Position numbers and translations under genes: made by a program. From positions 550,929-614,928 of the forward strand of contig NZ_LMQI01000003.1 in assembly GCF_001424125.1 (NCBI RefSeq): a stretch of DNA of 64,000 nt. Reading direction: 5' to 3'. The notes beneath the pieces were generated by a model. It saw nothing but the letters and a program-made list of their open reading frames with translations. It ran no database searches and had not been told where the DNA came from. Numbering within the stretch: the first letter of the stretch is position 1; each line of letters begins with the position of its first letter. The DNA is from Cellulomonas sp. Leaf395. Its GTDB lineage: Bacteria > Actinomycetota > Actinomycetes > Actinomycetales > Cellulomonadaceae. Shown piece by piece: positions 37,361-44,480 of this stretch.

Positions 37361-40102
37361 GTGACGCGTACATCGGCCAGGAGGGCGACCGGGGTCGCCT
37401 TGTTCGTCGCACTTGCGGGGGGCGGGATGGTCGCCCCGGCCTCCGCGGCCGGGGTCCCTGCGGGGGTCCGACCCGCGACCATCACGGCGCCGGCGTCGAC
37501 GGTTGCAGTGTCCGGCACCCCCGAGCTCACGCTCGACGAGCTCCCGGTCGCGGTCTCGCCAGACGTCCCGGCTGATCCGGCGACCGACGAGACTGTCGCG
37601 ACGACGAGCGAACCCGCCAGTGGGAGGATCGTCACGGAGCCCGTCGTCAGTGACGGTTACCAGAGCGTCGGCGTCACCTGGGACACCGACCCGTCGGCTC
37701 CCGCTGTCGAGGTCGCAGTGCGGACGCTCACCGACGGATCCTGGACGGAGTGGGTGACGCTCGAGGATGAGTCCTCGGCCCCGGACCCCGGGACGCTCGA
37801 GGCTTCCCGAGACATCCGAGCCGGCACCGGATCGGTCTGGATCGAGGGCGCTAGCCAGGTCCAGGTGTCGCTCGACGGCGCGGCCCAGAGCGTGGACGAC
37901 GTCCGGATCGCCTTGGTCGGAGAGGCCGCCGAGGTGGACGGCGTCGCAGCGACGACCACGGACATTTCGGACGGCGTCACCCGTCGAACGACCACCGATG
38001 CACCCGCGGCGTCGCGTTCGGGTGCAGCGCGCGTCGACACGGGCCACGCGGCCGTGCTGCTGGCGGCTGTCGCAGCGCCAGGCATCATTTCACGCGCCGG
38101 CTGGGGTGCGGCCCCGCAGCGCTGCGCGTTCGACGTGGCCTCGACCCTGCTCGCGTCGGTCGTCCACCACACCGCGGGCCCGAACAGCTACAGCTCGGCC
38201 GCCGAGGCCATGGCCCAACTCCGGGCGGACCAGCGTTACCACCAGGACGCCCGTGGATGGTGCGACCTCGGCTACAACTACGTCGTCGACAAGTGGGGCA
38301 ACATCTACGAGGGTCGAGCCGGCTCAGGGGAGCAGCCAGTCATCGGGGTTCATGCGGGAGGTTTCAACACGGCAACGGTCGGCGTCTCGATGCTCGGTGA
38401 CTACAGCAGCGTGGTGCCGCCGGTGGCCCAGCGGGAGAGCGTCGCGCGTGTCATTGCCTGGCGCATGGCCGCCTTTCACCGCGATCCCGGGAGCACGGTG
38501 GGCTACACGACGCTCGGCGGTGACAATTCGCGCTACCCGGCCGGTACCTGGCTCGCTCTGCCGGTCGTGATCGGACACCGGGACGTGGCATTCAGTGCAT
38601 GCCCTGGGCAGGCAGGGTACTCGCTGCTCGGCTTCATCAGGCAGCGCGCACGGGAGCTCATCGGAGCCGAGTTCGTGAATCCCACCCTCTCGACATCCAC
38701 CGTCCAGTACGGCGGCGGCCTCACCGTGGTCGGTGGCGTGAACTCGGTGATCAACTGGACGATGACCATCACGGACCTCAGGACCGGAATCCGGCTGGTC
38801 CGCACCGTGGGCACCGCCGGCTCGAGCGGTGGGGCCACGATCGTCGCCTGGGACGGCCGCTCCGACGCGGGAGTCCGCCTGGGCGCCGGGATCTACCGGC
38901 TCGACCTCACGGGGACGGAGGCTGGTACGGGTGCCGGCGTGGTCCCCTGGTCGAATCAGTTCACGATCCAGGGGAGCCAGAACCCGCCCGCCGTGCCTAC
39001 CCGGGAACTCGGGACCGATCTCCGCTTCGTGCCGATCGCGCCCACCCGGCTCGTCGACACTCGGCTGACCGGGGCCTCCCTCGGTCCGGCGTCGCGCATG
39101 GACGTCGTGGTTGCCGGGGTCGCAGGCGTTCCGGCCAACGCGGCCGGGGTGGCGCTGAACGTCACCGCGGTGGGGACGTCGACCATGACGTTCCTGCGCG
39201 TGTGGCCTGCGGGCGGCTCGATGCCCGAGACATCCAGCCTGAACACCGACCAGTTCAGGACTACCGCGTCCGGGGCATTCGTCGGGGTCGGTGGTGAGGG
39301 CAAGGTGAGCGTCTACAACAATTCCGGTTCGACTCATGCCATCGTCGATGTCACGGGGTACTTCACGAAGGACGCGGGCGCCTACGGCTACTCGCCGCTG
39401 ACCACCGGAGCGCGCGTCCTCGACTCCCGGTCCGACGGTGGCCGGCTGACGTCCGGGTCGACCCGGCGCGTCCAGGTGGCGGGACGCCACAATATTCCCG
39501 CCGACGCCAAGGCCGTGATGATGAACATCACATCCGTCTTTCCCGATGACGTCGGCAACATCGTCGCGTACCCGAGCGGAGGGACGCGACCCGTCGTCTC
39601 CAGCGTGAACCACCTGCTCGGCAACAACGTGAGCAACCGGCAGGTCATCGTGCTCGGAGCGGATGGTGCGGTGGAGCTCGCGCTCCAAGGCGGTGCATCC
39701 CACGTCGTCCTCGACGTCGTCGGATGGTTCGGGCCCACCGGGAGCCAGGGCTACAACCCCGTGATCCCGGTCCGCGCGGTCGACACGCGGTGGAACGGCG
39801 GTGGTCCCCTCGGGCCACAGTCGGTCCGAGGCGTGCCGCTGCGCCCAGTAGGACTGCCGGCCGACGCGTCTGCCGCGATCGTCGTGCTCACGGCGACCAG
39901 ACAGTCGGCGCCGATGACGTTCATGACGGCGTGGCGCACGGGTGCGACTCGCCCTCTCGCCTCCGACCTCAACACCGGCAGCGGCCGGGACCAGGCGAAC
40001 ATCGCCGTCGTCGCCACGGCGGCTGACGGCGTGATGCAGGTGTACAACGATGCCGGGAACGCGGACGTGGTCGTCGACCTGCAAGGTTGGTTCAGCCCGT
40101 GA
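37361..40102 (+). CDS. Secreted N-acetylmuramoyl-L-alanine amidase with three C-terminal beta repeats
   Basis: A 913-residue exported protein. A signal peptide (residues 1-30, ending ASAA), an actinobacterial N-terminal region (about 95-240, YQSVGVTWDTD, WTEWVTLEDES), a PGRP/Amidase_2 domain (about 242-430) with zinc residues in VVHHTAG (269/270), IGHRD (406) and ACPG (Cys414), and catalytic YNYVVDKWGNIYEGRAG, follow in order. Next is a FlgD-Ig-like segment (about 445-540) and three repeats of about 118 residues, each opening near a DTR/DSR motif and ending VDVTGYF, LDVVGWF or VDLQGWF. GTG 37361 has GGAGGGG before it. It cleaves the stem-peptide link in peptidoglycan. Lying between wzt and wzm, it may open the wall for the polymer or bind it through its repeats. 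Confidence 0.88.
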   Translation: MTRTSARRATGVALFVALAGGGMVAPASAAGVPAGVRPATITAPASTVAVSGTPELTLDELPVAVSPDVPADPATDETVATTSEPASGRIVTEPVVSDGYQSVGVTWDTDPSAPAVEVAVRTLTDGSWTEWVTLEDESSAPDPGTLEASRDIRAGTGSVWIEGASQVQVSLDGAAQSVDDVRIALVGEAAEVDGVAATTTDISDGVTRRTTTDAPAASRSGAARVDTGHAAVLLAAVAAPGIISRAGWGAAPQRCAFDVASTLLASVVHHTAGPNSYSSAAEAMAQLRADQRYHQDARGWCDLGYNYVVDKWGNIYEGRAGSGEQPVIGVHAGGFNTATVGVSMLGDYSSVVPPVAQRESVARVIAWRMAAFHRDPGSTVGYTTLGGDNSRYPAGTWLALPVVIGHRDVAFSACPGQAGYSLLGFIRQRARELIGAEFVNPTLSTSTVQYGGGLTVVGGVNSVINWTMTITDLRTGIRLVRTVGTAGSSGGATIVAWDGRSDAGVRLGAGIYRLDLTGTEAGTGAGVVPWSNQFTIQGSQNPPAVPTRELGTDLRFVPIAPTRLVDTRLTGASLGPASRMDVVVAGVAGVPANAAGVALNVTAVGTSTMTFLRVWPAGGSMPETSSLNTDQFRTTASGAFVGVGGEGKVSVYNNSGSTHAIVDVTGYFTKDAGAYGYSPLTTGARVLDSRSDGGRLTSGSTRRVQVAGRHNIPADAKAVMMNITSVFPDDVGNIVAYPSGGTRPVVSSVNHLLGNNVSNRQVIVLGADGAVELALQGGASHVVLDVVGWFGPTGSQGYNPVIPVRAVDTRWNGGGPLGPQSVRGVPLRPVGLPADASAAIVVLTATRQSAPMTFMTAWRTGATRPLASDLNTGSGRDQANIAVVATAADGVMQVYNDAGNADVVVDLQGWFSP

Positions 40103-40121
40103 CATCGGCTCGGTGACGGTG

Positions 40122-40163
40122 AGCCGCACGCATCGATGTATCGTGTGCGGCTGTCGATGCGTG
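40122..40163 (+). promoter_or_regulatory. Two mutually exclusive hairpins before wzm
   Basis: AGCCGCAC (40122-40129) pairs with GTGCGGCT (40145-40152), and CACGCATCGA (40127-40136) pairs with TCGATGCGTG (40154-40163). The left arms overlap by three bases, so full pairing of both is impossible; the geometry would allow a switch or a pseudoknot. It lies 20 bases after the amidase stop and 56 bases before wzm. It may simply be a terminator or an RNA processing site. Confidence 0.5.
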
Positions 40164-40218
40164 ACGTGCGGTCGATCGTCATCCGTGTCGTCGCCAATCC
40201 ATCCTGCACGGAGGCGTA

Positions 40219-41052
40219 GTGAGTCTGGTCGCTGACATCCGGACGTCCCGCGAGCTCCTCGTGAACCTCACTCGACGCGAGGTCAAGGGGAAGTACAAGC
40301 GGACGCTGCTCGGTCAGCTCTGGTCCCTGGCCAATCCGCTCGCGCAGATGCTCGTGTACACCTTGGTCTTCTCGGTGATCATCCGCATCGACCCCGGACC
40401 TGGTGTTCCGAGTGGGCTAGACATCTTCGCGCTCTGGCTCATGTGCGCCCTGCTGCCGTGGTCGTTCTTTACGGCGGTCGTGACGGGCGGGATGTCGTCG
40501 CTCGTCGGTAGCGAGAACCTGATCAAGAAGGTGTACTTCCCGCGGTCGGCACTAGTCGTGGCCAACACTCTCGCGTCGAGCTATACGTGGTCGATCGAGA
40601 TGGTGGTCCTCGTCATCGCGATCCTCCTGGCGGGTGCGAACGTGCTCCCCTTCGTGCCGCTGGTCATCGTGGCGATGGCCGTGCTGCTGGTGTTCTCGCT
40701 CGGCGTCGCGCTGATGATGTCGATCGCGAATGCCTACTTCCGCGACACCCAGCACCTGATGACCATCCTGTTCATGGTCTGGTTCTACCTGACGCCGATC
40801 CTGTACCCGATCTCGGAGGTCGCGAGGCAGTCCGCCAAGGTCGGCCCCGTGGTGGGTGACATCACGGTGCTCGACATCTACCGGCTCAACCCGATGGAAG
40901 GGTTCACGGAGGTCTTCCGCAACCTGCTCTACGACAACCGCATACCTGCCGTGGGCACAGTGCTGGAGTGCGTGCTGTGGGCGGCGGTCGCCCTCGTGGC
41001 CGGAAGCTTGGTGTTTGACCGGCACCAGCGTCGACTTGCCGAGGTGCTGTGA
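40219..41052 (+). CDS. wzm: Polysaccharide ABC exporter permease
   Basis: A 277-residue ABC-2 permease of the Wzm/TagG group. It begins with the amphipathic segment TSRELLVNLTRREVKGKYKRTLLGQLWSL, a family hallmark, and has six membrane helices; LIKKVYFPRSALVVANTLASS and DTQHLMTILFMVWFYLTPILYPIS are typical loops. With Wzt it exports the completed lipid-linked glycan to the outer face. A GGAGG site lies four bases before the GTG start. Its stop overlaps the next glycosyltransferase start (GTGA), so the two are co-translated. Confidence 0.93.
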   Translation: MSLVADIRTSRELLVNLTRREVKGKYKRTLLGQLWSLANPLAQMLVYTLVFSVIIRIDPGPGVPSGLDIFALWLMCALLPWSFFTAVVTGGMSSLVGSENLIKKVYFPRSALVVANTLASSYTWSIEMVVLVIAILLAGANVLPFVPLVIVAMAVLLVFSLGVALMMSIANAYFRDTQHLMTILFMVWFYLTPILYPISEVARQSAKVGPVVGDITVLDIYRLNPMEGFTEVFRNLLYDNRIPAVGTVLECVLWAAVALVAGSLVFDRHQRRLAEVL

Positions 41053-42407
41053 GAAGCCGCGTCCTGGTCGCGACCCTGGACAGGGTCGCCGACCAGATGG
41101 CCGGCCCTGCCATTCGCGCCTGGGAGATCGCCAGCCACCTGACTGCCGAGCACGACGTTCGACTGGTGACGTTTGGCGAGTGCTCGCGGACTTCCGTCGA
41201 GTTCGACGTCGCACACATCCGTGTCGAGGACTTCCGCGACGCGGTCGAGTGGGCAGATGTCCTCGTCCTGCAGGGCTACGTCGCGGCGACCTTCCCGTGG
41301 CTGCGTCAGGCGGACGTCGTGCTCGTCGTCGATCTGTACGACCCGTTCCACATCGAGAGCCTCGAGGTGGGCCGCCATCAGCCGCTGGCCCAGCGTGACG
41401 CCTCCTTGGCCTCCTCGCTCCGGGAGCTCGACGCGCAGATCGCCCGCGGCGACGTCTTCCTGTGCGCCTCGGATCGTCAGCGGGACCTGTGGGTCGGGCA
41501 CCTCGCGGCGGCAGGGCGCCTGAACCCACTCACGTACGACGCAGACCGCGGTCTGCGTGACCTCATCCGCATCGTGCCGTTCGGCATCTCGTCGGTCGCG
41601 CCGGTTCGCTCGGGGCGTGCGATCAAGGGCGTCGTGCCTGGGATCGGAGACGACGACTTGGTCCTGCTGTGGGGCGGCGGCGTGTACAACTGGTTTGATC
41701 CGCTGACCCTGGTACGCGCGGTGGACCGCGTCCGGCGCACGGTGCCTCAGGTCAGGTTGTACTTCCTCGGCATGAGACACCCAAACCCGGACGTGCCGGA
41801 GATGAGGATGGCTCGCTCCGTTCGTGAGTTGGCCGCCGAGCTCGGTCTCACACAGAGCCATGTGTTCTTCAACGAGGAGTGGGTGCCGTACGAGCGTCGT
41901 GCCGACTTCCTGCTCGACGCGGACCTCGGCGTGTCGACACACCTCCCGGGCATCGAGACGGAGTTCTCGTTCCGGACGCGGATCCTCGACTACCTGTGGG
42001 CGGGTCTGCCGATCGTGAGCACTGGCGGTGACGCGTTCGCCGGCCTCGTCGAGCGCGAAGGATTGGGCCGTGTCGTCCCGCCCGAGGACGTCGGCTTGCT
42101 CGCGGAGGCTCTGGAGGCCTTGTTGGTGGACCCTGTGGCCCGCGCATCCGCGGCCGCGAACGTGCGTCGGGTCGCGCAGGACTTTACCTGGCCCCGAGTG
42201 CTGGAGCCCGTCTCCGCTGTGTGCGCGACGCCCCGCCGAGCTGCCGACGCCGGACGCATCGCTGCTTCCGAAGCAGCAGAGCACGGCCGACCGAGACGCT
42301 CGATACGAGACGACGTGTCAGCCCTCGCTCGGCATCTGCGCAGCGGTGGTCTGCGGCATGCGGTGCGTAAGGTGAGGGCCCGTCTCGGGACCCTTCGCCA
42401 GGGCTGA
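41049..42407 (+). CDS. GT4-type glycosyltransferase
   Basis: A 452-residue GT-B enzyme: N-terminal domain with VLVATLDRVADQMAGPAIRAWEIASHL, VLQGYVAATFPWLRQADVVLVVDLYDPFH, then LLWGGGVYNWFDPLTLVRAV and the nucleotide-sugar region DADLGVSTHLPGIETEFSFRTRILDYLWAGLPIVSTGGDAF. The last 30 residues are a basic tail (LRSGGLRHAVRKVRARL) suited to membrane contact. It is co-translated with wzm and thus probably extends the exported glycan. Donor and linkage cannot be told. Confidence 0.88.
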   Translation: MRSRVLVATLDRVADQMAGPAIRAWEIASHLTAEHDVRLVTFGECSRTSVEFDVAHIRVEDFRDAVEWADVLVLQGYVAATFPWLRQADVVLVVDLYDPFHIESLEVGRHQPLAQRDASLASSLRELDAQIARGDVFLCASDRQRDLWVGHLAAAGRLNPLTYDADRGLRDLIRIVPFGISSVAPVRSGRAIKGVVPGIGDDDLVLLWGGGVYNWFDPLTLVRAVDRVRRTVPQVRLYFLGMRHPNPDVPEMRMARSVRELAAELGLTQSHVFFNEEWVPYERRADFLLDADLGVSTHLPGIETEFSFRTRILDYLWAGLPIVSTGGDAFAGLVEREGLGRVVPPEDVGLLAEALEALLVDPVARASAAANVRRVAQDFTWPRVLEPVSAVCATPRRAADAGRIAASEAAEHGRPRRSIRDDVSALARHLRSGGLRHAVRKVRARLGTLRQG

Positions 42408-42526
42408 CGGGCCAGCGCCGTCGCAGACGGCATCATCGCGTCCCGCGCGGATCCGGGGGCATGGCTCGAGCTGCTCAGGCCGTGCGCTGTGCGTCGAGCA
42501 ACCGTCACGGTGACCGACGCGCGGCG

Positions 42527-44041
42527 TCAGGTCACGCTACGGGTGCTGGTCCAGGGGTCGCGCCACGCCATCCAACGCCATCTGCGGGCGAGGAGGCGAA
42601 CCTCGTCCTCGAGGATCGTCGGTACCCGGGTGGAGGACTCGTAGTGGTGCAGGTGCGCGACGGGCGTGACCACGACGCGCTTGCCGGCGCGCACGACCTT
42701 GTGGCACAGCTCGACGTCGTTGTAGTTGAGGGGGAGGTCCTCGGGCAGCCCGCCGACCTCGCGGTAGAGGTCGCGCGAGATGAGCAGGCAGGCGCCCGTC
42801 ACGGCGACAAAGTCGCTGTCGAGGAGCCCGACGCCGAAGTGCGTGAACTCGTCGGGGTTGCCCTGGAGAATGTGCCACGGGATCCACTCGTCCGAGTAGA
42901 CGACGCCGACGTGCTGCAGCCGGCCCTGCTCGTCGACCAGCCGAGCCCCCACGACGCCGATCGACGGGTCCTGCGCGACCGACACCATGCGCCCGAGCCA
43001 CGCGGGGTCGATCGCCTCGACGTCGTCGTTAAGGAGCAGCACAAGACTCCCGGACGCCGCTGCGACGCCGGTGTTGACGGACGTCGAGAAGTTGAAGGCG
43101 CCGTCGGCCGGAGCCACGACGAGGCGGTCGCCGACGATGGCACGGACCCGGTCGGCGACCTCCGGGGGCGTGCCGTCGGACGGCACCAGCACCAGTTCCC
43201 AGCGGTCGTACGTCGTGTTCTCGATGAGAGAACGAGCGCACATCGCGACCAGGAGCTCGTCCTGTCCTCGGATGGTGCGATGTCCCCCGCCCGTGGGCAC
43301 GACGACGGAGACGAGCGGCGGATCGACCACCTGGCGCCATGCGACCGCTCCGCCGCGGTACGACGACCGGGTCACCGTGGTCGGCTGGCCGATCCGCGAG
43401 AAGTGTCGGGAGACGGCCCGCAGACCAGCGTCCCAGCTGTCGTCGTCGAGCGCGGGGGCGGCAGGTCGCATCACACCGACGACGGGCACGTGCTGGATCT
43501 TGTCGGTCCGTTCGACGCAGCGCAGGTGGGCGTCCCACTCGTCCGCGCCAGCTCCGTCCGCGCTGAACCCGCCGACCGTCGTCAGCAACGAACGGCGCAG
43601 GAGGGACAGCCGTCCGAGGTAGTCGATGCCGCGCTCGTACTCGGGGACCCAGCTTGGCTTGGTAAAGATGCCGCTCGACCCTTCGCCGGGCCACTGCTCG
43701 TCGGTGTACAGGACATCCACGTCTGGGGCCGAGGCGAGCCGCTCACGCAGGGCGTCGAAGGCGCCCGGCTCCAGGTGGTCGCCCGGACCGATCACACCCA
43801 CCCACGTCCCGCGCGCCGCACGCAGACCCCGCTCCAGCAGCAGGTGGCGGGGCGCTGCCTCGACGACGTGCTCCCGCAGCCACGGCCGGACCACGCCGGT
43901 GTCGGACGTGGTGACGAGGACGATCTCCCAGATGTCGTGCGGGGCCCGTGCGCGCTCGGCGGCCTCCAAGGTGGAGAGCACGGCGTGCTCGTCGCCGTCG
44001 ACCGCCGCGAGCAGGAGGGAGACGAGGGGTGTGGCGGTCAT
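42527..44041 (-). CDS. Two-domain GT2-type glycosyltransferase
   Basis: A 504-residue protein of two GT-A-like halves. The N-terminal half (1-230) has VSLLLAAVDGDEHAV, WVGVIGPGDHL, VDVLYTDEQ and FTKPSWVPEYERGIDYLGRLSLLRRSLLTTVGGF; the C-terminal half (about 240-500) has PLVSVVVPTGGGHRT, LVLLLNDDVEAI (the DXD-like metal site), VVGARLVDEQGRLQHVG and PLNYNDVELCHKV. This pairing is common in O-antigen and rhamnan assembly. It overlaps the small coiled-coil gene by four bases (ATGA). Confidence 0.9.
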   Translation of the reverse strand: MTATPLVSLLLAAVDGDEHAVLSTLEAAERARAPHDIWEIVLVTTSDTGVVRPWLREHVVEAAPRHLLLERGLRAARGTWVGVIGPGDHLEPGAFDALRERLASAPDVDVLYTDEQWPGEGSSGIFTKPSWVPEYERGIDYLGRLSLLRRSLLTTVGGFSADGAGADEWDAHLRCVERTDKIQHVPVVGVMRPAAPALDDDSWDAGLRAVSRHFSRIGQPTTVTRSSYRGGAVAWRQVVDPPLVSVVVPTGGGHRTIRGQDELLVAMCARSLIENTTYDRWELVLVPSDGTPPEVADRVRAIVGDRLVVAPADGAFNFSTSVNTGVAAASGSLVLLLNDDVEAIDPAWLGRMVSVAQDPSIGVVGARLVDEQGRLQHVGVVYSDEWIPWHILQGNPDEFTHFGVGLLDSDFVAVTGACLLISRDLYREVGGLPEDLPLNYNDVELCHKVVRAGKRVVVTPVAHLHHYESSTRVPTILEDEVRLLARRWRWMAWRDPWTSTRSVT

Positions 44042-44403
44042 CGCCCGCCGACCAGCGCGCCCGCGGACCGGACGAGCCGCCGAGGCAGGCGGGCCACGCG
44101 ACGGACGACGCCCACGGCGCGCGCACGGAGCAGGCTCTTCAGCGTCGGTACGGGCGGGGGCGTGCCCAGCGCGTCGATCCGGGCGTCACGCTCGGCGATA
44201 GCGACGCGGTGGTCGTCGAGGAGGGAGTCCCGCACCCGCACCGAACCACGCAGCGAGGCCACCTGGGCCTGCAGAGCCGCGATCCGCTCGTGCAGCGCGG
44301 AGATCTCGCGGGCGGCCACCTCACCGTCGAGCGCCTGGTGCACAGCCCTGTCTGCGGTGCGCAGGCCGGCTAGCCACGCTGCCCGCTCGTCGTCGATCGG
44401 CAT
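44038..44403 (-). CDS. Small coiled-coil protein co-translated with a glycosyltransferase
   Basis: A 121-residue protein I do not recognise. Residues 10-75 form a predicted coiled coil (ALDGEVAAREISALHERIAA onward), then a short Pro-rich turn (LGTPPPVPT) and a strongly basic amphipathic tail (KSLLRARAVGVVRRVARLPR). It has no signal peptide or membrane helix. ATG 44403 is chosen because TACTGT lies exactly six bases upstream. It overlaps the two-domain GT2 gene by four bases. The coiled coil plus basic tail recalls the end of the methyltransferase at 34.7-36.0 kb, so it may position the glycosyltransferase at the membrane. Confidence 0.78.
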   Translation of the reverse strand: MPIDDERAAWLAGLRTADRAVHQALDGEVAAREISALHERIAALQAQVASLRGSVRVRDSLLDDHRVAIAERDARIDALGTPPPVPTLKSLLRARAVGVVRRVARLPRRLVRSAGALVGGR

Positions 44404-44409
44404 GGGAGC

Positions 44410-44415
44410 ACAGTA
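44410..44415 (-). promoter_or_regulatory. Leaderless promoter -10 (TACTGT) of the coiled-coil/GT2 operon
   Basis: TACTGT on the minus strand ends 6 bases before ATG 44403. Confidence 0.65.
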
Positions 44416-44467
44416 GGCCATGACGACTCCTGGATAGGCGTCCAACTGGGTGGTCCGTGGGGACGCC

Positions 44468-44473
44468 TACGAT
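44468..44473 (+). promoter_or_regulatory. Leaderless promoter -10 (TACGAT) of the double GT4 gene
   Basis: TACGAT ends 7 bases before GTG 44481; back to back with the minus-strand promoter 52 bases away. Confidence 0.65.
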
Positions 44474-44480
44474 GGGCCAG

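Noticed and set aside
42417..42431. GCCGTC-GCA-GACGGC as terminator after the GT4 gene at 41049
   Set aside because: Six base pairs with a three-base loop is too short to separate from background in such GC-rich DNA.
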